From contig CAXIPT010000006.1 of assembly GCA_964030475.1 (NCBI GenBank), forward strand, positions 1,266,315-1,330,314: a DNA stretch of 64,000 bases, written 5' to 3'. The stretch comes from Tethya wilhelma (lineage: Eukaryota > Porifera > Demospongiae > Tethyida > Tethyidae). The position numbers and the translations under genes were made by a program. Under the pieces are notes generated by a model, which was not told the DNA's origin, made no database searches, and was given only the letters and a program-made list of their open reading frames with translations. This document shows, piece by piece, positions 45,930 through 56,827 of the stretch (positions are counted from its first letter, which is position 1; each line of letters starts with the position of its first letter).

Positions 45930-48140
45930 TTAGTAATAATTATTAAATAAGACAATTAACCATTTTGGTTTGATCTATGTATACATTTACTCCTGCCTTG
46001 TGATCTCTCGGGACTGAAAATTTCGGACAAATTGGCCAACTTTATACTCAAATTTGGGACCAGCGTGCACGCTTGTACATATTGAGTTGCCATATTATGC
46101 CTTGGGAAAATGTTTCATTGTTAATACGAATTAGCCAGTGTTATAAAAACTATACACGCACCATTTTATATAGGAAGTGCATGTGTGATTTATGCAAGCC
46201 TATAAAGGTTACTCTGTATAGTGTACCGACCAAGTGTAGCATAGGTTTCTACGAGTAGAGCCATAAATTCTTTTTAATGATTGTAAAAGCCTTGCACAAA
46301 TTTCACTGTGAAGTATTATGACAATGGTAAGCAAGATGTTTTGAGCAAATCTACGATATTTGTTTACCTCACAAGAAAATTGTCTGCATTTCCAGCGTAC
46401 ACATTGGCAACATGTGACCAACCGAATTGCAGCAACTATGGCCATTACGCATCAAGTCCCAAAGTCTAAAATTTTGATAATCCATGACTTATTAGAACTA
46501 AATTTCCCCTAGGTTATAACTTAAGCTCAAATGTAAAAAAACTTTTTTGTTTTCTGTTAGCTAATTAAGTGATAATTTTTGCTAATTACAGTAAAATTTT
46601 TAAACAATGTGCATTACATGTAGTATTGTTTGTGAGTGTGCAAATTTAGGACGAAAATTCCCATAGATTATAACTTAAGGCTCAGATATCAAAACTTTCT
46701 TTTTTTTGTCTCCTAATTAATAAGTGATAGTTTATGCTAATTACAGTAAAATTTTTGAAACAATATTCATCCTAGTATTGTCTGTTTGCTAAAGTAATGT
46801 ATGTGATAATGACTGTCCTAATGATCACGGTGATGTGGATACTAATCTATGTTTAAAGCAATCTCATTCGGTGGTCCATTTTAATGGAAGAGTCCTTTTA
46901 TTTAACTCAGAAGAATTTAGATTGTGTTATGTGACATCACAATTAATTTAGTCTACATTTCCTAAGTAAAATTTTACCTGTGTGCACTCAGTTTAAATTT
47001 GTATTGAAGTCAATGGGAAAATAGGCCATTTAAATTTTGAGTGGCAAGTATTCCATAGCGTTACTGCATCCTGTAATTACAGCTCCACAAAAATTTGATC
47101 TTCAGTTTACACAATGGTCTTTGTCTGAAGAGCACATGCAGTGTGCTCTAAAATGAAATGGACTATATTTTTAAATTAGTAAACTTTCTTATTTTAGTCA
47201 TATGCAAGTAAAAGAAAGCCATTCCTTTCAGTTTACATTAGTATGGCAGAGGAGATTGGAAGAAAGTAATTAAGACATCATGTGCGTGCAATGATTGCAG
47301 TAACTGCTGATTCAGCAAAAATCTTAAAGAATAGCTTTTGCTATTGGAAGATTTTCTTATCAATCAAGCAATCGTCACAATTAACAGTTCTTTGAAACAA
47401 TAAGCATTGTGCTAAAACCTCAGCACGGGCTCCCCTTGGATATCTGTTTGGTATACGCGATCAGGACATTACTTTTAAGTTTGAAACTTTTACAGTCAAC
47501 GAATGTATGACAGTATGACAGAGATATTGGCTAAAACATAACGTGTATTTTTAACAGGCCATATGCTTAACAACCAACTTTAAAAACCCACAGAAGATTC
47601 TAGGAAGTGTATGAAGAACTGTGAGCTTCTCAGCTGTTCTGTGTCGCCGTTCACGTGGAGCACACTGTGGTTTGCAAAAATAATAATATTGTGTACTGAT
47701 CATTCCACACACATGGTGCTTTAATTACTTCCTTCCAACCTCTTTTGTTATTATAATATTATGGTATCACAGTAATTTATTAGCAAATGCTCTATAACAA
47801 ATCGGTAACAGTAATTTATTAGCAAATGCTCTATAACAAATCTGTTATCTGCCTCCGTGTATTATTTAGAATGAAATAATGTTCATTGTTGTGAATATTA
47901 CAGGCCAAGACATGAGCACAAAAAAATGAAGTAGTCATGTGCCGAAATCGAGACATACCTTGTTTCTTTACAGCACTGCCCATTCCTACACTGGTTATTT
48001 TTTGAAATTTTTACTACTTGTTCATTCACTTTTTTCAGCACTACAGTGTGAAGACTATTAGAGACTGGATAGTCCCTACAAAAAGCTTGAGATGGCAGCT
48101 ACATGCACTACAATGCTAGAGTAACTAATGCGCATGCACG
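45930..48140. other. Spacer between F and G, no gene; internal repeats
   Basis: Contains two diverged tandem copies of an AT-rich segment (about 46490-46640 and 46650-46800, each with CTAATTAAGTGATA-like and TAATTACAGTAAAATTTTT-like motifs). A third relative is at 53860-54010. The stretch 46310-46490 matches 53640-53830. No coding signal. Confidence 0.55.
47768..47845. repeat. Two tandem copies of a 38-39 bp sequence
   Basis: CAGTAATTTATTAGCAAATG plus CTCTATAACAAATC occurs twice in direct succession. Confidence 0.85.
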
Positions 48141-48144
48141 TTAA

Positions 48145-48531
48145 AGGTGCTATTGCACGGAAGCGGCAACTTTTTGAAAAAATGGCCCAAAAATCAATAC
48201 TGAAATTTCATTGGTTGAAAATACGTCATTGGAATGCAATTTGTACTCCTATTTTCGCGTTGACCCCAACGAACGCATAATTTTTCTTAGTGACCACGTG
48301 GCAAGTTGCAGCTATTTGACATACTTATACGCTTAGACTTACACTCATCTAGCTTCTTTCTTCCCCGTTTCTTCTCTTGGTGTGCTTCTACTGCTCATCA
48401 TGTCTTGTAAGCGTTCAAATTCAAACTGCACGTGGTCGCACATTTTTATACACGCATATTGCTTTACGCACATTATGGCTTCACTACGCGGTGTAAATTA
48501 CTACGCGTACAACTTCCGTGCAATAGCACCT
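48145..48531. mobile_element. TTAA-flanked MITE
   Basis: Starts AGGTGCTATTGCACGGAAG and ends CTTCCGTGCAATAGCACCT, perfect inverted repeats of 19 bases, with TTAA immediately outside on both sides (48141-48144 and 48532-48535). No transposase frame. TTAA target duplications are typical of piggyBac-type elements (family knowledge). Confidence 0.8.
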
Positions 48532-48630
48532 TTAATGCCACGTCGATAATGACCTTTGAACTTTACCCACAAGAAGAGTGCTACGTTGAAGTACATGATT
48601 TTATATACTAAATTTTAAAGCTTCCAGTTA

Positions 48631-48725
48631 ATGAGTATCAAGGAACCTAGTTCCCTTGAAAAGGACTTACTTTCTGCTGTCAAAGTTGGCTCAACACTTT
48701 CTGGTTCTCTGGAAACCGTGTTCAA
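48631..48725 (+). CDS. Possible orphan first exon
   Basis: ATG at 48631 opens MSIKEPSSLEKDLLSAVKVG then STLSGSLETVF and ends in a consensus donor (CAA|GTAAGT). The composition is protein-like and unrelated to the neighbouring AT-rich spacer. No matching downstream exon is visible before gene G on the opposite strand, so it may be a displaced fragment. Family not recognised. Confidence 0.3.
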
Positions 48726-48897
48726 GTAAGTCATGCAGTTAGTATGTTAGGAGAACAAAAATGGCACTATTGTGGCTTCCCTCTAGCACTCTCTACGAGT
48801 GCCCAGTGAAGTTTCTGTGAGTTTCAGGCCCTGCATGCAGTTGGTAATATGTTGTGGAGAGTCTTTGAGCGAGTTTGAAGGCTTAACTTTGTTTTGA

Positions 48898-48985
48898 TAG
48901 ATTTTTATGGTGATACATATTTTGTATTGTGTCTATGGAACAGTCGGCCCATTCCTACTATACGTAATACCGTACGTATGATACA
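48898..48985. mobile_element. Hairpin mini-element, TACGTA subfamily
   Basis: A GTATTGTGTCTATGG segment, then GGCCCATTCCTACTATACGT and the stem TACGTA(ATAC)CGTACGTA. Copies are at 56670-56755 and 62325-62412. Confidence 0.6.
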
Positions 48986-49151
48986 ATCCGTGACTCATTG
49001 AGTCTCTTGAAAAATTATCGTTGAATTATTCTATTTAAAAAATAAACACACATAATTATGAATTATTGTTGTATTTTAAAAGTTATATAATATTTAACAT
49101 AGACAGGTAAATAGTAGTAGTGTTGTGTTAGTGTATATGCTCCTTTTTGCT

Positions 49152-52100
49152 TTAGTCATCCAGCAGTGGTTCTCGTAGCTGTACAAATGTTGTAGTTGTC
49201 ACTGGTTGAGGCTCATGATTTTCTGAATCTTCTTTCTGAGTTTCATTTTCATTCACTACAGGTCGGTGTCTCATTCCCCTTGATTTTATCATTTCCACAA
49301 TACGTGTGCAGATTGAACTCATCCGCCTTGAATCTCTGATGTTTTGAATTGTATGTTTTAACACAATAGCAAGAAATGTAATGAATGCTACACTTGTTGA
49401 TAGGGTCGTGGGCCATTTGGAATTGGTGGATATAGAGTGAATATGATACAGCATTACTCCTGCTAATATGGTGATATTGAACAGAAAAGAATGTTCAATT
49501 ATATTCACTAGCTGTGATTTGTACACTTTGCCAGTTACAAATGGAATGGAAATAGTTAAACCAAGTACAATTACAATCGCTAAAAGGTTGACAGAAGGGT
49601 TGTTAGACACATTGAGAGCAACTATTACGAATAAAAGGGCTCTAACTAGCAGCAGTAGTCCAGTCCAGTAGCGATGGTTGTCTTTGTAAGGACCAGTGTA
49701 AGCGTCAAAGAGAGGTTTCAGCCTGTTCACCCAGAACAAGAGACGATGTTCACTCCATTTTTGTAGCCACTGTATTGTGAGGAGGATGGCTGTGTAGGGA
49801 AGTGAGAGGAAGAGAAGAAGAAGGAGAGCTGCTATGAAGAGAGGGATGTGCTTTCCTTTGAGGTAGTCCACATTGCCATCATAAGTCCACACTGCTGTAG
49901 AGTGTCCATCACTGTGTGAAAGGGTTGTTGGCTGTAAGACTGTGATTATAACTCGAAGAATCTTTGCATATGATAATAAGAATAAAGTAGCCAGAACTGG
50001 AACTGCATTTTTTCCACACAATTTTGCAACCCTGTCAAACCGTTGACTTAACACAATGATGGTAATCACTATGAACCAGATATACAGTGGAAAAAGAAAT
50101 TGTACCCACGTTTTAACATAGGCATCCATTCCGTCATAAAAGCAAGCTTCAATGCCAAAGTCAAGGTTGATCCAAGCTATGAACACACTGAGAAAGAAGT
50201 TGGACATTTCAGGAGGAAAGAAAATATCTTGGTTAGCTCTTAAAATGTTGGCATAAAGAATGAGTCCGTTGATAGTTCCAACAGCAACAGTCAAGTTTAG
50301 TACCATTATGAACACCACTAGAGCTACTCCAGCAACTATGAAAACTGGCACAATAAGAAGTACCCAAAGGCTTGAACATTTTTTGCAGTTTGGAGTTCCA
50401 AATAATTGACTCAAACCTGATAGGCAACTTCCACATAGTGTGCCTGATCGACTTAATGCACACTGACTGTCTGGATAGTCTAAATCAAGCTGAATCAAAT
50501 TGTTTTATTTTTGCAGTAATTCTGTGTACAGTATTTTGAAATTGTAATTTTTTCTGTTTGTATTGTGCTTGCTCTCATCCACACTTGTCCTGTACGTTCA
50601 ACTTTGAAAAGTTCCATATTGCACTTGATATTGTTGTCGGTGAGGAAGGGATGACATGTACAACTGTTTAATGTATCATTGAGAGAAAATCCTGGTGGGC
50701 ATGCCTTCATAGAGATATTTAGTACCAAAGTTTTCCTCAGTAGTTTACTTTTGAGGATATGTTCAGGTACTTTTTTGTTTTCTACCAATAATTGCAACCT
50801 TTCCTTGTTATTTGGTGAGTAGAGTTTGTAGCTTAAATTAGCACATTGTCGATCAACATTTTGGATGTACTGGCCAACCTCAAGTTTTGCCGTTTTGTTA
50901 AGGTTGTATTCAAATTTTGCATGAACTATTGAAGGAACTGTACCAAACTCCCATCCTACAGCAACTGCTTTGACTTCAAATTTCTCTCCTGGATAGAGTT
51001 CAATGGTGTGTTCAACAATGGAGCAGTCTGGTACTGAATTGTTACACATGCAGACTCGAATGGGGTCTGATGATAACAAACTATAGTTTGTGTTATTTGT
51101 GTCTATCAATTGACAACCAAGACCCACACTATCTAACTTTTTTGTCAGCCAACCTCCATATACACTATCACCAGAAAGTTGAGCTGTATTGTTAGTATAC
51201 TCAAGAATTGGGCATTGTTCAGTAAGTGTTTCAAGCTTAATGAAAGATATCATATTACGTTTTCTCTTTACAAGGTAACTGGATGTGTCTACATAAATTG
51301 CACCTCCTGTTTCAGTAGCCTTGTTTCCTATAAACCTCATAACATTGTGTCTGCTACCAAGCACCGATATCTGTGAACCATCATACATGGCAATGGCACC
51401 ACCATTTGTACCAGTATTTTGTATGAAGAGCAATGTAGCAATATCATCTAGCATTCTAATTCCTGAGTCTACAAGTGTTATTGCTCCACCAAGTGTTGAA
51501 GTATTGTTTTGAAATTTAACATAAGCGCGGTTAGCAACAAAAACCCCAGAATTTTCAGCATAAATTACTGAGCCATAGTTGGACTTGGCTGATGTTACAG
51601 TGTTGTTTATAATGTAGGCTTTGCTATCCACATCAAATGTTATTTTGCTTGATTCAAGCTTTACTGTACCAATATTGTTTTGTATATGTACTTGATCCTG
51701 AATATAAATTTTTGATTCTTGTGTTACTTGTATTATATACATTCCAATTATTTCTGAGATGTTTACATTTCGAAGAGTTAGATGATTTGTTTTATAGAAT
51801 TTAATTCCAGTATTGCAGCCACTTCCATGTATTGTTACATTTTCCAGTATTATGTATGTCCCAAAAGCTGCCGTAACACAAGAATTACTGAAGGCACTAT
51901 TAGTGATCTCTGCATATGAGCCTCGCGAGAATTTTAAAAAAAGATCACCTTTTGATCTACTATTTGCATATGTTGAAGTCAGCTGATTGATTACAACTTC
52001 TATAGCACCTCTCAAGTCCAAGTATAAGTTTCTAGATAATCCTATGTTTTCGTGATGAGTGTTTTTTATTAATTGCAGTGTCCCAGTGTCAGTTATCTTT

Positions 52101-52870
52101 ATTTCAAGGCCACTGCTTGAAACAGTTTCTCTTTTGTTGTATCCAGTACCAGTGTAGTACTTACTCTTTGTATTGTTTCCATACTCAAATGTCGAGCCTG
52201 TAATGGAATAATTGAGGCTTTTAACTGTTCCTTTACCAGATGATTGTAGTATATAACAATTTACTTCATTGTTTGAAAGGTTCATTTTGGACAGTGAAAG
52301 GTGTGGGTGGACGTTTTCAATGAAAAGTCCCAATCCTTTAGTGTTAATTATGCTCAGATTTTCTGCAACAAAGGTTACAACGTTATTTATCACAAGAGTC
52401 ATGTTGTATGTAATAGATCTTGTGAAGTTGTGAGGACTGCCACATTTGTCAAAAGTTATATCCGATATATTCAGCCTAGTTATGTTCCTAAATTCAAAAC
52501 TGAAAGGTGTACTGCATTGTATTAAGCATCTTGTTGATTTATTACTTTCAGTTTCATTTCTTAAAGTAGAAAGATTTAATTGGTAAATGCCTTGAATTGT
52601 AAGCCTTCTAGTGGATCCAATATTGTTGCCAATGATGTGGGTTCCATGTGAAAAGAGTAGTCTAAGAGTTGTGTTCATTGAGAAATTGCTATCAGCAGCC
52701 TGACTGAAATTTGCTAGACCTTCCAGTGTGAAGCACATTTGATGAGGAGAGCATTGCTGCTCACTCTGTACCACGTAAATTGTACTTGCACTTCCTTCTA
52801 CAATGCAAAATTGAATCGCAAAGAGAACTAGTAGGCTTGCTGCCATGACAGTATATATGAATGTTCCCAT
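49152..52870 (-). pseudogene. Beta-helix/multi-TM surface protein G (type I), single frameshift
   Basis: The start at 52870 (MGTFIYTVMAASLLVLFAIQ) is followed by the EQQCSPHQMCFTLEGL signature, a beta-helix with GTNGGAIAMYDGSQ, and a CPPGFSL stalk. At about 50496-50512, in an A-rich stretch (TGCAAAAATAAAACAATTTG), the frame ends as QNYCKNKTI. The next frame resumes at once as NNLIQLDLDYPDSQC and runs 448 codons through the whole membrane region to LREPLLDD. One small indel therefore separates an otherwise complete 1239-residue protein. A sequence error in the A-rich run is as likely as true inactivation. G and H share the membrane region, the 3' flank and a tail different from that of B and E. 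Confidence 0.85.
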
Positions 52871-53033
52871 AGTATTTCTCTTGACATTAATGGTTGGATA
52901 AGTCAGACTGAATGTAGCTGTAACTTCGAAGACTTATGCATGCAACTTGTATTGACCTACTATTTTATAACTTGTGAATCTTTTGTCTGTTGACAATGCA
53001 AATACTGTTATGATAATTATTGTGTATAACGTT

Positions 53034-53165
53034 TGTGTAGTTATTAAGTCCCAAAGTTTATAGTTTTGAGCACAGCATACATACAATATAATTTATACCA
53101 CTTGTTTTTAGACACTATGATTATAATTATAAAGGTGTGGGTTGAAATTCCTGCAGATTACTGTT
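53034..53165 (-). promoter_or_regulatory. Conserved 5' flanking block of type I genes (gene G)
   Basis: Minus-strand order: AGGAATTTCAACCCAC, GTCTAAAAACAAGTGG, then CTCAAAACTATAAACTTTGG and GACTTAATAACTACA. It ends about 164 bases before the ATG and is slightly more diverged than the B, C and D copies. Confidence 0.45.
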
Positions 53166-53329
53166 TCAGGCTCATGCAGATATTGAGAGTTTTCTTAGTT
53201 TCCCACACAAATGTATGGATAAATTGATTACAGACCAAAATGTTTTTAGTTTCAGTCTGCAAAGTTACATGGCCAGTTACTATATTGTTAAAATATTTGA
53301 AGTAAAGATTAATTCTAAACATTAATTTG

Positions 53330-53610
53330 CACACACACAGACACACGCACGCACACATGACTGATGGATCACTAGCTGTTTATAGTTGAAATTTTTGTTT
53401 AGTTTTGTTATGTTTCATTCAAAGTTAAAATATTATTTAGTGAGAGCTGCATGTGTCTTGCTCAGTTAATATTCCAGAATCAATCAAGGTACTTCCTGTG
53501 TGTTAGTATTTTAAGAATCACCCATCAACAGTGGGATTCATAGGTCAATTTCTGTCACAACAGCTTCATTTGCATTGCATGATCACCTCTGTCGCTGGTT
53601 CTATATTAAT
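53330..53610 (-). pseudogene. Type III C-terminal tail and 3' flank relic
   Basis: Matches the 3' end of gene F (42090-42360): an AC-rich flank, the ATGGATCACT segment, then a tail that reads VVTEIDL, a stop, IPLLMGDS in the place of VVTEIDLRIPLLMCDGS. The rest of the gene is absent; the next sequence (53640 on) already matches the upstream spacer of F near 46310. A type III gene between G and H has been deleted, leaving its two ends. Confidence 0.65.
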
Positions 53611-53639
53611 TTTTAATGTGACAGTTGCAAGCAAGACAA

Positions 53640-54060
53640 AATTAATTTTAAATTCATGAAAACATATGCTTAAAGTTTGAGTAAATCTACGAAATATATT
53701 TTCCTCACAATTAAGAGAATTTCCATACACTTTTACAGTATTTGACCAATGAAATCGCAGCAACTATGGTCTTTACATGTGGAGTCCTAAAGTCTGCAAT
53801 TTTTTAGATAATCAATGACCTGTTTTTGTGAGTATGCAATATTTTGTTAGAACTAAAATTCCCAAAGAATATATCTTGAGCTCAGCTAGCTAGATATCAA
53901 AACTTTTTTTCTTTTGTCAGCTAATTAAGTGATAGTTTTTACTAATTATTTTTAAGCAATATGCATTATGGCGTTGTCTATCTGCTTATAGTATAAAGTA
54001 ATGTATGATAGGTACTATGTTTGAAGCAATCCTATTCAGTGATCCATTCCAATTGTCTTC
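53640..54060. repeat. Copy of the F upstream spacer
   Basis: Matches 46310-46800: GCAAGCAAGA/GTAAGCAAGA, GTAAATCTACGA/GCAAATCTACGA, TTTTCCTCACA/TTTACCTCACA, GCAGCAACTATGG, AGTCCTAAAGTCTGCAA and GCTAATTAAGTGATAGTTTT. It marks the 5' side of the deleted type III gene. Confidence 0.6.
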
Positions 54061-54392
54061 ATGTAAGTAAGAGAAAGCCATTCATATTTCAGTTTTACAC
54101 TAGCTATTATTATAGTGTTATGGTAATATTAGCTGAGTGCTCTAATGCAAACCCATCATTAATCTGTGTTCATTACTTGAAGTTGAATCATTGTTCTGAA
54201 TATGAATCACTCATTGAGTCTCTTGAAAAATAATCACGTAACTATCAAGTGTATGGCTCTATTGAAAAAAATGTTCAATAAACACGCATATAAATTATAG
54301 TCGCATGTATTTTGAAAGTGTTATTATACTATACAGGTAAATAGTTGCTTATTTATGTTAGTGTATACACTCCTTTTTGTATAGGATTTGCT

Positions 54393-56663
54393 TTAATCAT
54401 CCAGCAGTGGTTCTCGTAGCTGTACAAATGTAGATGTCACTGTTTGAAGCTCATGTTTTTCTGAATCTTCTTTTTGAGTTTCATTTGCATTCACTAGGGC
54501 TTGGTGTCTTATCCCCTTTGATTTTATCATTTCCACAATGTATGTCCAGATTGAACTTATCTTCTTTATAGCCATGATCTTCTGAATTAAATGTTTAAAC
54601 ACAATAGCAATAAATGTAATGAATGCTACACTTGCTGATAGGGTCGTGGGCCATTTGGAGATTGTGGATGTAGAGTGTATCTGATATTGCATTACTCCTG
54701 CTAATATGGTGATGTTAAACAGAAAAGAGTGTTCAATTATATTCACTAGCTGTGATTTGTACACCTTGCCAGTTACAAATGGAATGGAAATAGTTAAACC
54801 AAGTACAATTACAATCGCTAAAAGGTTGACAGAAGGATCATTGGATACATTAAGAGCAAATATTACGAATAAAAGGGCTCTAACCAGCAGCAGTAGTCCT
54901 GTCCAGTAGCGATGGTTGTCTTTGTAAGGGCCAGTGTAAGCATCAAAGAGAGGTTTCAGCCTGTTCACCCAGAACAAGAGACAATGTTCACTCCATTTTT
55001 GTAGCCACTGTATTGTGAGGAGGATGGCTGTGTAGGGAAGTGAGAGGAAGAGAAGAAGAAGGAGAGCTGCTGTGAAGAGAGAGATGTGCTTTCCTTCCAG
55101 GTAGTCCACATTGCCGTCATAAGTCCACACTGCTGTAGTGTGTCCATCACTGTGTAAAAGGGTTGTTGACTGTAAGACTGTGATTATAACTCGAAGAACC
55201 TTTGCATATGATAGTAGATATAAAGTAGCCAAAACTGGAACAGCATTTTTCCCACATAATTTTGCAATTCTATCAAAACGAGAGCTTAACACAATAATAG
55301 CAATCACAATAAACCAAATATAGAGTGGAAATAGGAATTGTAGCCATGTTTTAACATAAGCATCCATTCCATCAAAAAAGCAAGCTTCAGTACCAAAGTC
55401 CAGGTTAATCCAAGCTATGTACCAACTGAGAAATGAATTAGATATATCTGGAGGGAAAAAAATATCTTGGTTAGCTCGTATTATGTTGGCATAAAGAATG
55501 AGTCCATTGATAGTTCCAACAGTAACAGTCAAGTTTAGTACCATTATGAACACCACTAGAGCTACTCCAGCAACTATGAAAACTGGCACAATGAGAAGTA
55601 CCCAAAGGCTTGAACATTTTTTACAGTTTGAAGTTCCAAATACTTGACTCAAACCTGGTGAACAACTTCCACATAGTGTGCCTGACCGATTAGATGCACA
55701 CTGACTGTTTGGATAGTCTAAATCTAGCTGTTTCAATTTGTCACTGCTTTTACAGTATTTTTGTGGGCAATACTTGGAAATAATAATGTTATGTGTTTGT
55801 ATTATGCTTCCTTTTATCCACACTTGTCCATTTCGTTCAACTTTGTATAGTTCCATATTACACTTGATATTGTTTTCAATGAGAAAGTGATGACATGTAC
55901 AAGTATTGTTGAGAAGAAATCCTGGTGGACATTCCTTCATAGAAATATTTATTACCAGGTTATGTCTCAGTAGTGTACTTTTGGGAATATCATCAGGTAT
56001 GTTTTCGTTTTCCACCAACAATTGCAATCGTTCCTTTTTATTTGATGAGTACACTTTGTAAGTTAAGTTAGTGCAATGGCGACCAACACTTTTGACATCC
56101 TGGCCAACTTTAAGTTTTGTAATTTTCCTTCTATTATCTTCAATTCTTGCATGAACTGTTGAGGGAACTGTCCCAAACTCCCAACCTACAGCAACAGCTT
56201 TGATTTTAAATTTCTTTCTAGGAAATATCTCAACATTGTGTTCAACAATGGAGCAGTTTGGCAGTGAATTGTTACTGCAAATGCAGACTCTAATTGGGTC
56301 TGAAGATAGTAAACTATAGTTCTTGTTTTTTGAGTGTATTAATTGACAATTAGGTCTATTTTTGTATTTTCGAATTTTTAGCCAACCTCCATATACACTA
56401 TCGCCAGAAAGTTTCGCAGTATTGTTTCTATACTCAATAATTGGGCATTGTCTAGTTATTGTTTCGAGTTTAATGAATTCGATCATTGAACGTCGATTCC
56501 TTACAAGGTAACTGGGTGTGTTTACATAAATTGCTCCTCCTGTTTGAGTAGCCCTGTTTCCAATGAACCTCAAAATATTGTGTTTGCTACCTTGAACCAA
56601 TATCTGTGATCCATCATACATGGCAACGGCACCACCATTTGTACCAGTATTTTTTATAAAGTG
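54393..56663 (-). CDS. Beta-helix/multi-TM surface protein H (type I), 3' part only
   Basis: The frame is open from the undetermined base at 56664 (HFIKNTGTNGGAVAMYDGSQ) to the stop at 54393. The first internal ATG (56621) is not a real start, since it lies inside the beta-helix repeat. It contains the last GGAI repeats, the stalk (CPPGFLLNNTCTC, RSGTLCGSCSPGLSQVFG), the complete membrane region and the tail LREPLLDD. It is very similar to G in the membrane half, and its 3' flank is a diverged copy of that of G. The 5' half is not on the other side of the join; D (33085-34494) supplies a complementary half. Confidence 0.85.
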   Translation of the reverse strand, partial: HFIKNTGTNGGAVAMYDGSQILVQGSKHNILRFIGNRATQTGGAIYVNTPSYLVRNRRSMIEFIKLETITRQCPIIEYRNNTAKLSGDSVYGGWLKIRKYKNRPNCQLIHSKNKNYSLLSSDPIRVCICSNNSLPNCSIVEHNVEIFPRKKFKIKAVAVGWEFGTVPSTVHARIEDNRRKITKLKVGQDVKSVGRHCTNLTYKVYSSNKKERLQLLVENENIPDDIPKSTLLRHNLVINISMKECPPGFLLNNTCTCHHFLIENNIKCNMELYKVERNGQVWIKGSIIQTHNIIISKYCPQKYCKSSDKLKQLDLDYPNSQCASNRSGTLCGSCSPGLSQVFGTSNCKKCSSLWVLLIVPVFIVAGVALVVFIMVLNLTVTVGTINGLILYANIIRANQDIFFPPDISNSFLSWYIAWINLDFGTEACFFDGMDAYVKTWLQFLFPLYIWFIVIAIIVLSSRFDRIAKLCGKNAVPVLATLYLLSYAKVLRVIITVLQSTTLLHSDGHTTAVWTYDGNVDYLEGKHISLFTAALLLLLFLSLPYTAILLTIQWLQKWSEHCLLFWVNRLKPLFDAYTGPYKDNHRYWTGLLLLVRALLFVIFALNVSNDPSVNLLAIVIVLGLTISIPFVTGKVYKSQLVNIIEHSFLFNITILAGVMQYQIHSTSTISKWPTTLSASVAFITFIAIVFKHLIQKIMAIKKISSIWTYIVEMIKSKGIRHQALVNANETQKEDSEKHELQTVTSTFVQLREPLLDD

Positions 56664-56669
56664 NTTGCT

Positions 56670-56755
56670 GGATTTTTATGATCGTAAACATTTTGTATTG
56701 TGTCTATGGGACATTGGGCCCATTCCTACTATACGTACTACCGTACGTATGATAA
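56670..56755. mobile_element. Hairpin mini-element, TACGTA subfamily
   Basis: CATTTTGTATTGTGTCTATG, then GGCCCATTCCTACTATACGT with the perfect stem ATACGTAC/GTACGTAT around TACC. It begins within a few bases of the assembly join at 56664. Confidence 0.65.
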
Positions 56756-56827
56756 CTCCCAGCTGTGTTATGGGTGAATGTAGAACTATTGATCACCAAT
56801 TTTGAAGTTGTTGAGCCTCTATATCTA

